Below, piece after piece: positions 8,783 through 16,183 of a stretch of DNA of 59,586 nt. Within the stretch, counting starts at the first letter, position 1. Every line of letters starts with the position of its first letter. The DNA lies in contig JAFURY010000011.1 in assembly GCA_017480795.1 (NCBI GenBank), positions 1 through 59,586 of the forward strand, in the 5' to 3' direction. The DNA is from Succinivibrionaceae bacterium. GTDB taxonomy: Bacteria; Pseudomonadota; Gammaproteobacteria; Enterobacterales; Succinivibrionaceae. The notes below the pieces were generated by a model. It had not been told where the DNA came from. It worked only from the letters and a program-made list of their open reading frames with translations, and searched no databases. The translations under genes and the position numbers were made by a program.

Positions 8783-10054
8783 ATGAAATCTCAAAACCTG
8801 ATCCTTGCGGGAATACTCGGTCTGGGGGGCGTTCTGGCCGTGGCCATCACCGCGGCGACGGCGTGGGCGGCATTAAGCGGCCTCTCGGCCCAAAGCAGCG
8901 ATCAGACTTCCGGAGACTCCTCCATCCGCGCCGCGCCGGCAAAGGGCGGGCTCAAAGGCGAGCTGTCCGGCTTCAGATATGTCACCGTCAGCGATCCCAA
9001 TGCGAACATTCCTCTGATGAAGGTGTTTCTGCCGGACGGGTGGACGGCTCAGGCCTTTTCCAGCTGGCAACAGTGCAGCGCCGAGTCCGTCGCGTACGCC
9101 ACGGTACTGCTTGAGAATGCAGACCATAGCGCCAGCATCGTGATCGCAACTCCAGAGAATTTCACGTGGGGCGCGCTGTCATTCGGCGCGCGTTCCTTGT
9201 TGTCGCAGACGTCCACTCAGGGATTTCAAGGTTGCGACTTTGCAAAGCGCTACAACAACCTGCAGTACGGCGGCCCGTGGCAGTACCTGATTTACGCTCT
9301 GAACGCTCGACAGCAGCGGCCCTCGACCCTTTCCGAGGTGAACATCGCCTCCCGCGCCAGCACATATCGCAGCAGATTGTTGCCGTATCTGCAGAATGTT
9401 GGAACACAGATAGCCAGGATCAACAGCAGCAGATCCGTAAATACGCAGCTTACAGGATCGGATGCATCCCTTGCGGCCTACCGCGGAACCGTGCTTACGC
9501 CTAAAGGCGAATCTCTTCTTTCAGAGCATCTGGTGTCAACCTACGGCAACAATTTCACCAGTTTCATCGGTCACGATTCCGTGACCAGCATCGAGTGGAA
9601 TGGACAGGCGATCTCCTACTACGCCTCCTCCCAGGCCAGTTTCGACGCCAATTACAGAATCTTTCAGACCGTGGCGGAAAACTATCGCATTCAGCCCCAG
9701 TGGTTCATGCTGTCAAGATACCTTGGCCAAAGGATCCGCCAGGCGGTGAACAACGGCATCATGCTGGCATGGGAGCAGATCAGGCAGGAGGAGGAACAGC
9801 TGAAAAGGCAGATTGCCAGCGGCAAGCCTGATGCGGAGTCGGTCACCTCCTCCCAGGTCACCGAGGCCATGAGCGACGCCATCTACGGACGCAACGACTA
9901 CACCGACGCCGACGGCAACCATTTCAAGGTGGATACAGGCTACGATGTCTACCTGGATTCCGACAACCGCTACCATGTGGTGGAATCGGGAGCGACGGTG
10001 CCTGACGCCTTTACGCCGGTGAAACCCAACGCCATCAGTGACTATCCGAAATGA
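8783..10054 (+). CDS. Exported or membrane-anchored protein of unknown function
   Basis: 423 residues, not recognised. Residues 7-34 form a hydrophobic signal or anchor (ILAGILGLGGVLAVAITA), followed by a Ser/Gln-rich linker. The folded region (about 60-340) includes WTAQAFSSWQQCS and a helical stretch; residues 335-365 are charged and probably coiled coil. The C-terminal 60 residues are rich in Asp, Tyr and Asn (NDYTDADGNHFKVDTGYDVY). Start at 8783 rather than an ATG at 8768, because GAGGA lies eight bases before 8783. First of four consecutive exported proteins on this strand; the next has its own promoter at 10127. Confidence 0.7.
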   Translation: MKSQNLILAGILGLGGVLAVAITAATAWAALSGLSAQSSDQTSGDSSIRAAPAKGGLKGELSGFRYVTVSDPNANIPLMKVFLPDGWTAQAFSSWQQCSAESVAYATVLLENADHSASIVIATPENFTWGALSFGARSLLSQTSTQGFQGCDFAKRYNNLQYGGPWQYLIYALNARQQRPSTLSEVNIASRASTYRSRLLPYLQNVGTQIARINSSRSVNTQLTGSDASLAAYRGTVLTPKGESLLSEHLVSTYGNNFTSFIGHDSVTSIEWNGQAISYYASSQASFDANYRIFQTVAENYRIQPQWFMLSRYLGQRIRQAVNNGIMLAWEQIRQEEEQLKRQIASGKPDAESVTSSQVTEAMSDAIYGRNDYTDADGNHFKVDTGYDVYLDSDNRYHVVESGATVPDAFTPVKPNAISDYPK

Positions 10055-10126
10055 AGGTTCCGGATTTGGACAAATTCAGCACAGGGAAACCGAACCGGGA
10101 TACATATCCAATACCGCCGGCAAGTA

Positions 10127-10155
10127 TTGACTTGAGCATCTTCAGATCAGATAAT
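10127..10155 (+). promoter_or_regulatory. Promoter of the leucine-rich-repeat gene
   Basis: TTGACT (10127-10132), 17 bp, GATAAT (10150-10155): five of six consensus bases in each box. Expected start near 10162, giving a leader of about 40 nt before the ATG at 10201. Confidence 0.7.
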
Positions 10156-10200
10156 CAGAAACGTTTTTTGATATTGCCAAAGAAATCAAGGAGTACTCTC

Positions 10201-11706
10201 ATGAAATTACGTACCATAGCGAACCTGATGGTGACCGCCGGAGCCGTTTCCGTCCTTGGACTCGGCGCCGCGATGGCCGCCCCGACAGGCAAGGTAAGCG
10301 GCAACTATGTCAACATCAAGGACGGCTACAATGACGACGTGAAAAAATCCCTGGCCGGCGCCGACAAAATCGCCGCGGAAAAACTCACCGTTACCACCGA
10401 AAATATCGGCGCGGAGGATTTGGAAAAAATCCTCGCCGACTTCCCTAAGATGCAAAGTCTGAGACTCCAGGTTTCAGACAATGTGAAAAGCGTTGAAGCG
10501 CTCAAGAATGTCTCCGTTTCCGACAGTCTCACCGTGAAGGGCAAGAACGTTGCCGACCTGGCTCCGGTTTCAAAATTCACCACTCTGACCAGAGTGGAAG
10601 TGGACTCGAAGATGTTTGACAACATGAAATGGATGGCTCCGCTGACCTCCCTCAAGTCCGCCTACATAACCGCATCTCCCAAGGTCACATCCCTTGAAGG
10701 CGTGCCAAACGCTCCTCAACTCAAGGACATCACCATCTACAACGTGAACGTGAAGGATCTGTCGCCTCTTAACGCTCTTTCAGGGGTTAAGAATCTCGGT
10801 CTGAGAAACAGCACCGTGACGGATCTCAGCGCTCTTTCAGCTATGAAGACCGTCGAGGAACTGTCTCTCTACGGCTCCACCTCCGGCGATCTTACCCCGC
10901 TTGCCGCCATTCCGGCCCTGAAGTCCCTTGACATCTATGCCACCAAGGGAGTGGACTACAACTCCCTGGCAACTCTGACCCAAATTCAGAAGCTGCACAC
11001 CGGCATGACCGATCTCACCGATCTGTCCTGGGTTAAAAAGACCACCTCCCTCAAGGAACTGCGGGTGTTTGCCGAGCATGTATCCGACTACTCTCCAATC
11101 GTAGGTTCATCCGTTGACGACTTGACCATCTGGCAGATGAGATCACCGGTTGATCTGACCCAGCTCAAGGATGCCACCAATCTTAAGTCGCTCACCCTTG
11201 ACGGCTGCTCCAAAGGCTCTGACGTCACCAACACGGCCGTGGTGGCTACCATGACGTCCCTGAAGAAGTTCACCGCCCGTTTCATGGAGTCATGCAACGG
11301 GGAACTCAACGGCGAGTTCGCCAAGGGACAGGCAAATCTTGAGGAGCTTATCATCGACAAGGTGCCTAAGGTCACCGGTATCGAAAACTTCGGCAATCTC
11401 GCCTCCCTCAAGAAGCTCAAAATCGCCAGAGTCAACTCCGGCGAGGCGGTTGACATCTCGTTCGCGGGCAAACTGAAGAATCTCACCTCGCTGGAACTGT
11501 CGGAAGTCAAGATCAGCGGCTTCGACGCCCTTGCCGGCGCGGAAAAGCTCCAGTATCTGGATATATCGAAAGCCCAGGACGTGACATCTCTCAAGGCTCT
11601 GAAGGCGTTGCCTGATCTCAGGACCCTGAACGTGAAGAAGGGAGTCTTCTCCGAGGAGGAGCTCGCCGGCTTTGCCAATCCTAAACTGAAAATCAGTCAG
11701 AAATAA
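10201..11706 (+). CDS. Secreted or periplasmic leucine-rich-repeat protein
   Basis: 501 residues. Signal peptide of about 27 residues (GLGAAMAAPTG). The rest is a run of short leucine-rich repeats of about 22 residues of internalin-like spacing (xLxxLxxLxLxxxxVxDLSPLxxLxxV), best seen at residues 150-330 and continuing, less regularly, to the end. It ends with a Lys-rich segment. No LPxTG anchor and no lipobox. LRR proteins of this kind bind protein ligands; none can be named. ATG start with AAGGAG eight bases upstream. It has its own promoter and is followed by a large hairpin (11737-11774), so it may be a high-level single transcript. Confidence 0.8.
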   Translation: MKLRTIANLMVTAGAVSVLGLGAAMAAPTGKVSGNYVNIKDGYNDDVKKSLAGADKIAAEKLTVTTENIGAEDLEKILADFPKMQSLRLQVSDNVKSVEALKNVSVSDSLTVKGKNVADLAPVSKFTTLTRVEVDSKMFDNMKWMAPLTSLKSAYITASPKVTSLEGVPNAPQLKDITIYNVNVKDLSPLNALSGVKNLGLRNSTVTDLSALSAMKTVEELSLYGSTSGDLTPLAAIPALKSLDIYATKGVDYNSLATLTQIQKLHTGMTDLTDLSWVKKTTSLKELRVFAEHVSDYSPIVGSSVDDLTIWQMRSPVDLTQLKDATNLKSLTLDGCSKGSDVTNTAVVATMTSLKKFTARFMESCNGELNGEFAKGQANLEELIIDKVPKVTGIENFGNLASLKKLKIARVNSGEAVDISFAGKLKNLTSLELSEVKISGFDALAGAEKLQYLDISKAQDVTSLKALKALPDLRTLNVKKGVFSEEELAGFANPKLKISQK

Positions 11707-11736
11707 AGGCGGTTGCCTCCGGAAACGAAATGCACT

Positions 11737-11774
11737 GGCGAAGTCATGAATATTGTTCATATTCAGGCTTCGCC
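11737..11774 (+). other. Large composite hairpin between two exported-protein genes
   Basis: GGCGAAG (11737-11743) pairs with CTTCGCC (11768-11774), and inside it TGAATAT (11747-11753) pairs with ATATTCA (11759-11765) around TGTTC. Only TTTG follows, so it is a weak terminator at best; it could also be an mRNA stabiliser at the LRR 3' end. An ATG at 11747 falls inside the stem and is not a start. Confidence 0.6.
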
Positions 11775-11820
11775 TTTGTCTGACCATTTGCCACACTTTT
11801 ATTACAACCAGGACACGGAA

Positions 11821-13173
11821 ATGAAGCTATCACACCGTAAATTCTGCAGCCTTGCGGCCGCCGCGGCCTTCTGTATCGGACTTTCCGGCATAGTGCCCGC
11901 CGGCGCCGGAGATCTCAGCGAGGCCCAGCTGACAAGGCAGATCTCACAGGCGGAATACCATGTAAGGGAATTCGAAAAGGAAGTTGAACTGCAGCGCGGA
12001 GGCGACAAGCAGATCTACCGTTCCAAAAAGGATGCGCTGGACCGGGTGCAGAAGCTGAAACAGGAATATCCCAACGATCCGAGAGTGGAATTGCTGTTCC
12101 AGCGCACCAAAACCGCTCTGATGAAGAGCAAGGGCGACTACAAGCAGGTGGATCCGCTCTGGACCAAATACAAGCGGGACGAGGCGGAGCTGGTGAAAAC
12201 CATTGCCGGAATTTCCGAAAAAGAATGGAACAGTCTGCTGGCTGCGCGCAAGGATCGGCTTGAAAACGAGTTTCCGGCTCCCGACATCAAGAAGATCATG
12301 CTTCCTGACATCAAGGGCAAATACGTGCTCCTGAAGGATGTGATATACCCCAACAACCAGTTCTACGGCGCCACCGGCGAGTTCATATGGCACGGCAAGC
12401 CAAGTTCCGGCTACTACTATGTGGAAATCGACGGCAGAGACTGGCTGGGTCCCTACGAGGCCATCAAGAGGTACCGCCGCAGCGTGGATTCGTCCCTTGA
12501 GGACAATCTGAAATTCGACGTCCTGGCGGTGGTGGACGAGGTGACATCGGAAATACCAAGTTCATCTCAAGAAAAGAAGGGCAGCTACTATATGGGCTGG
12601 GTGGTGAAGCCGGTGGCGGTTTACGTGCCGGGGCATGTGCTGGGAGTCTATGACGAAAAGCGCGAAAGTTCTGGTGTCTACGCCGGCGAAGAGCAGGTGG
12701 ACAAAATCAAAGAAGGATGGTACACCTACAAATCGGTTCCGGATGACGTGACTCCTGAAAAGCTCATGGAGATCTTCATGATGGCCATCAAGGAAAAGAA
12801 CTACGATCTGTACGTGGCCTGCATCAACCCGCGCTGGACCAGCAATCCGAACTCCAACGCCCTGCTGAGATACCACTGGGATCTGCATCAGGGAAGATTC
12901 CACAAGGAATATGTTCACGCCACCTTCGACAAGGCTCATCCGATAGAAGTCATCAAGGGCTTCAAGGCCGCCGACGATCAGGAAAACTTCTTCCTGGACG
13001 ACGATCAGAGAGAAATTCTGAAAAAGACCCAGGGTGATCTGGTGGAAATGGTTACCGTGGACAGTCGGGCCTTTGACGAGAACGGCAAGCAGGTGGGCTC
13101 GCCGCATCCTCACAAGCTCATCCGCACCAACGGCGGACGCTGGTACATCGACGACTACACCCCGCGCTTCTAA
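11821..13173 (+). CDS. Exported protein of unknown function
   Basis: 450 residues, not recognised. Signal peptide about residues 1-28 (AAAAAFCIGLSGIVPAGAG). Residues 35-125 are highly charged and helical, probably coiled coil. Residues 160-330 look beta-rich (repeated Tyr/Val/Asp strands, WLGPYEAIKRYRR). The C-terminal 130 residues (from VTPEKLMEIFMMAIKEKNYDLYVACI) resemble the general NTF2-like or DUF4878-type fold: a helix, a conserved-looking WT, then strands ending in GGRWYIDDY. That fold assignment is a guess. ATG 11821 has AGGA just upstream. Its stop codon overlaps the ribosome site of the next gene, indicating coupled expression. Confidence 0.7.
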   Translation: MKLSHRKFCSLAAAAAFCIGLSGIVPAGAGDLSEAQLTRQISQAEYHVREFEKEVELQRGGDKQIYRSKKDALDRVQKLKQEYPNDPRVELLFQRTKTALMKSKGDYKQVDPLWTKYKRDEAELVKTIAGISEKEWNSLLAARKDRLENEFPAPDIKKIMLPDIKGKYVLLKDVIYPNNQFYGATGEFIWHGKPSSGYYYVEIDGRDWLGPYEAIKRYRRSVDSSLEDNLKFDVLAVVDEVTSEIPSSSQEKKGSYYMGWVVKPVAVYVPGHVLGVYDEKRESSGVYAGEEQVDKIKEGWYTYKSVPDDVTPEKLMEIFMMAIKEKNYDLYVACINPRWTSNPNSNALLRYHWDLHQGRFHKEYVHATFDKAHPIEVIKGFKAADDQENFFLDDDQREILKKTQGDLVEMVTVDSRAFDENGKQVGSPHPHKLIRTNGGRWYIDDYTPRF

Positions 13174-13188
13174 GGAGAATACGCGCAT

Positions 13189-14271
13189 ATGAACCTTATC
13201 AGAACATTAACCGCAGCAGGCGCGGCCCTGCTGATAGCATCCGCCGCCTGCGCGGCTCCCAATCCCAATGATCCTCCTGCCAAGCAGAAGGTGTCACTGA
13301 AAATGCTCGTCAGCAATATCAGCGGCGTGGCATCCGGGCTAAAGTCGGGACTGAAGCTGACGCCTCTGGAAAACATTGACGATCAGAAGAAAACCGTTGA
13401 ATATCTGAATCTCGCCAATCAGATCATTCTTCCTCCCGGCACCCCGCTTGTAATGAACGAAATGGAAATCACCGACGGCACACCATCCGAGGTACAGAGC
13501 ACCATATGGGCATTCCAGTCGGTCCAGTTCATCAACGAGGATCTGGTGAAGTTGCTGACCATGATCGATGAAATGAAGTACTGGATGACCGCGCGGAAGC
13601 TTGAGGATATCATGTCGTACCTTGATTCCCAGTGCAGTGAATTCGAATCCCGCATGGCGGAAGTGGACAAGGGCGTTGAGGAGTGTATCAAATATACCAG
13701 CTCCCACAATGACTACAAAACTTTCCCTGTGGCTGATAAATTCCTGGCTGCGGTAGGTCTGAGCAACGTATGGCACACGGTCTACTACAACAATGTGGCG
13801 GATGTGACCAGGCATCTGAGAGGCTACGCCGCCCCTGACGTGATGGATTTTCCTGAAAACACCAAGAAATATCAGACACTGCTCAAAGTCTACAGGCAAC
13901 GGGTAGACAAACTGGCGGAAGAAACGGCCTCCACCCCTGAGTCTGCGCAGAAGCATTTAACAAAGATCCGCGCCGCATACGTCAGTTACCTTGATTTTCT
14001 GGATAAGGAAATGGTGAGGATGAAAGAGCTTTACGATGCTAGAAAGGACAATGGAACCGTCCACGGCAAACTCTTCAACGGCACCATCAATCAGCCTTTC
14101 GGCCATATCAAGCCGGGAAAAAACTCCAACTCGGGAGGAGCGGTCTACATCAATCCTTACCTCAACGCTCTCAACGAATGCAAAAAGGCCTATGACGAGA
14201 AGTGGAACGAGTTCAAACGAACCGGCAGCGACAAGGACGACGTCATCGGACACTGGGAACAGCTGAAATAA
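13189..14271 (+). CDS. Exported protein, possible DUF3829 (YiiG-like) family
   Basis: 360 residues; signal peptide to about residue 23 (LLIASAACAAPN), where the cysteine has no proper lipobox. The mature part is almost entirely alpha-helical with regularly spaced Lys/Glu. It ends with NALNECKKAYDEKWNEFK, similar to the helical YNxxVxxYN pattern of DUF3829 proteins such as YiiG. Function unknown in that family. ATG start with AAGGAG ten bases upstream, 15 bp after the previous stop, so co-transcribed. A strong terminator follows at 14294. The family call is low confidence; the gene itself is certain. Confidence 0.65.
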   Translation: MNLIRTLTAAGAALLIASAACAAPNPNDPPAKQKVSLKMLVSNISGVASGLKSGLKLTPLENIDDQKKTVEYLNLANQIILPPGTPLVMNEMEITDGTPSEVQSTIWAFQSVQFINEDLVKLLTMIDEMKYWMTARKLEDIMSYLDSQCSEFESRMAEVDKGVEECIKYTSSHNDYKTFPVADKFLAAVGLSNVWHTVYYNNVADVTRHLRGYAAPDVMDFPENTKKYQTLLKVYRQRVDKLAEETASTPESAQKHLTKIRAAYVSYLDFLDKEMVRMKELYDARKDNGTVHGKLFNGTINQPFGHIKPGKNSNSGGAVYINPYLNALNECKKAYDEKWNEFKRTGSDKDDVIGHWEQLK

Positions 14272-14293
14272 GCCTTTAGCTGAACGACCTGCG

Positions 14294-14320
14294 GCACCGG
14301 CCTTTGGCGCGGTGCTTTTT
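14294..14320 (+). terminator. Terminator of the exported-protein operon
   Basis: GCACCGGCC (14294-14302), loop TTT, GGC, one bulged G, CGGTGC (14310-14315), then five T. Confidence 0.85.
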
Positions 14321-14339
14321 GCTTTGGGAGAAAGAGATC

Positions 14340-15155
14340 TTGGACAGCAGAAAACGTCAGTATGAGAACAACAAACTGCAGAAGCGACTAAGACACGATA
14401 CCGGCCGCGCCATCGAGGATTACAATCTTATCGAGGACGGCGACCGGATCATGGTGTGCATGAGCGGCGGCAAGGACTCCTACGCCATGCTGGACATTCT
14501 GGAAAGTCTGAGGCAGAAGGCGCCGGTGAAATTCTCTCTGATTGCCGTGCACCTTGATGCCGGTCTGCCGGGATACCCCGAGAACCTCATGCCGGACTAT
14601 CTGGAGGCGAAAGGCTTTGAATACCTGATCGTCAAAGAGCCGGTCTACAACATCGTCAAGGAGAAGATCCCCGACGGACGCAACATCTGCTCCCTCTGCT
14701 CAAGACTCCGCCGGGGGATCCTCTACCGGGTGGCGTCAGAGGTGGGGGCCACCAAAATCGCTCTGGGCCATCACCGGGAGGATGCCCTGGAAACGCTGAT
14801 GCTAAATCTGTTCTACACCGGCCAGCTCAAATCCATGCCGCCAAAGCTCCTCACCGACGACGGCAGGCATATCGTCATCCGGCCGCTGATTTACTGCGCG
14901 GAAAAGGATCTCGTCCGCTTCTCCGCCCTCAAAGAGTATCCCATCATCAGCGCCGAACTCTGCAGCTTCGCCGCCAACCGCCAGCGGGGAGTGATCAAGG
15001 AAATGCTGAAGGAATGGGAAAAGAAAAATCCCGGCCGGCTTGAGATCATGTCTCGCGCCCTCCGGGACGTGAAGCTGTCCCACCTGATGGACAGCTCGGT
15101 GTACGGTTTCAGAGATCTTAAGGCTCAGGCTTCGGACAGCAGCGAGGAAACGTAG
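14340..15155 (+). CDS. ttcA: TtcA-family tRNA 2-thiocytidine synthetase with one missing cluster cysteine
   Basis: TtcA thiolates C32 of tRNAs using ATP and a [4Fe-4S] cluster. Here 271 residues. PP-loop SGGKDS at 42-47; first cysteine pair CSLC at 117-120 followed by the family motif [16 protein letters not shown] and IRPL motifs also present. The second motif, normally CxxC (CNLC in E. coli), reads AELC, with Ala205 replacing the first Cys and C208 retained. The protein also lacks most of the E. coli C-terminal tail (311 residues). The start is uncertain: TTG 14340 follows GGGAGAAAGAG, whereas the ATG at 14304 lies in the terminator stem. It overlaps cobB tail-to-tail by 31 bp. Either a functional variant or a TtcA-like paralog. 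Confidence 0.85.
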   Translation: MDSRKRQYENNKLQKRLRHDTGRAIEDYNLIEDGDRIMVCMSGGKDSYAMLDILESLRQKAPVKFSLIAVHLDAGLPGYPENLMPDYLEAKGFEYLIVKEPVYNIVKEKIPDGRNICSLCSRLRRGILYRVASEVGATKIALGHHREDALETLMLNLFYTGQLKSMPPKLLTDDGRHIVIRPLIYCAEKDLVRFSALKEYPIISAELCSFAANRQRGVIKEMLKEWEKKNPGRLEIMSRALRDVKLSHLMDSSVYGFRDLKAQASDSSEET

Positions 15156-15874
15156 TCGTCTCCTTCGCTTAGCAGCCGATCCACAAACTCAGGCAGCGTG
15201 GTTCCAGCCTTGCCGTAAACCCCCGCATCAAAGTACCCCTTGACCGCCGACGGCTCCAGATTGAATTCCAGCGTCACTGCACCGGCGCCTCTGGCCGCCC
15301 TGACAAAGCCGGCGGCAGGATAGACAACACCCGAGGTTCCGATGGAAATAAACAGATCGGCCGCGGATAACGCTTTCTGGATCTCGTCCATGCCCACCGG
15401 CATTTCCCCGAAAAAGACGATATGGGGTCTGAACACCTTTTTCCCGCAGCGGGGACACGCCATTTCGGGATCCTGAGGCTCGGTGGTGACCGCCAGCTCT
15501 CCGCATCCTCCCTTGAGCTCGTAGCAGCGCAGCTTCAGCAGTTCCCCGTGCATGTGAATGGCATGCTCGGAGCCTGCCTGCTCGTGGAGATTGTCGATGT
15601 TCTGAGTCACCAGGGTGTAGCCGCCCCGCCACTCCTTTTCCAGGCGGGCCAGCGCCTGATGGGCGGGGTTAGGTCTGACCTTCTTCAGGTTGACTCTCAT
15701 GCCGTCATAAAACTTCCTCACCATTTCCGGATCCCGTTCGTATCCTTCCGGGGTGCAGACATCCTCCACTCTGTGGTTTTCCCAAAGCCCCGTTTCCGAT
15801 CTGAAAACCGGGATGCCCGATTCCGCCGAAATGCCGGCGCCGGTAAGCACCACAATGTTGTTTATATGCTTCAT
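15125..15874 (-). CDS. cobB: Sirtuin NAD-dependent protein deacylase
   Basis: 249 residues. Removes acyl groups from lysines with NAD. Motifs: [14 protein letters not shown] (12-25), TQNIDNLH (90-97), catalytic H109 in HMHGE, zinc cysteines C117, C124, C140, C143, and GTSGVVYPA (a variant of GTS.xVxPA). The desuccinylase pair, Tyr and Arg in YxxR (E. coli Y92/R95), is Y56 with Met59, the Arg being one position later (R60), so acyl preference may differ. ATG with AAGGAG six bases upstream, 18 bp after ihfA, so probably the last gene of pheS-pheT-ihfA-cobB. Its 3' end overlaps ttcA. Confidence 0.92.
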   Translation of the reverse strand: MKHINNIVVLTGAGISAESGIPVFRSETGLWENHRVEDVCTPEGYERDPEMVRKFYDGMRVNLKKVRPNPAHQALARLEKEWRGGYTLVTQNIDNLHEQAGSEHAIHMHGELLKLRCYELKGGCGELAVTTEPQDPEMACPRCGKKVFRPHIVFFGEMPVGMDEIQKALSAADLFISIGTSGVVYPAAGFVRAARGAGAVTLEFNLEPSAVKGYFDAGVYGKAGTTLPEFVDRLLSEGDDYVSSLLSEA

Positions 15875-15892
15875 GACAAGCTCCTTGCGCTG

Positions 15893-16180
15893 TTAAGACA
15901 ACTGTTCCTGCCGGCGGGAGCGGGACGCGGCTTCCTTGAAGGTCACCACCCGACGCCCGGTGATCTCAACCTCCTCGCCGGTACGGGGATTGCGGCCGGG
16001 ACGCGGCTTCTTGTCATGCACGGTAAAGGATCCGAAACCTGAAATCTTCACCGGCTCCCCTTCAGCCAGCGCGTTCTTGAGCTGCTCGAAAAAGCAGTTG
16101 ACCACTTTTGCGGCATCGCCCTTTCTGACGTTGCAGCTGCTTCTGACATAATTGACTATTTCAGCCTTGGTGACGCTCAT
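15893..16180 (-). CDS. ihfA: Integration host factor alpha subunit
   Basis: 95 residues, same length class as E. coli IHF-alpha (99). DNA-bending nucleoid protein acting as a heterodimer with IHF-beta. Seen: MSVTKAEIVNYV start, VKISGFGSF, the beta-arm RPGRNPRTGEEV with the intercalating-proline RNP context, and ITGRRVVTF, which separates IhfA from HU. It starts three bases after the pheT stop with GGGA upstream, the conserved pheT-ihfA arrangement. Confidence 0.95.
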   Translation of the reverse strand: MSVTKAEIVNYVRSSCNVRKGDAAKVVNCFFEQLKNALAEGEPVKISGFGSFTVHDKKPRPGRNPRTGEEVEITGRRVVTFKEAASRSRRQEQLS

Positions 16181-16183
16181 GGA

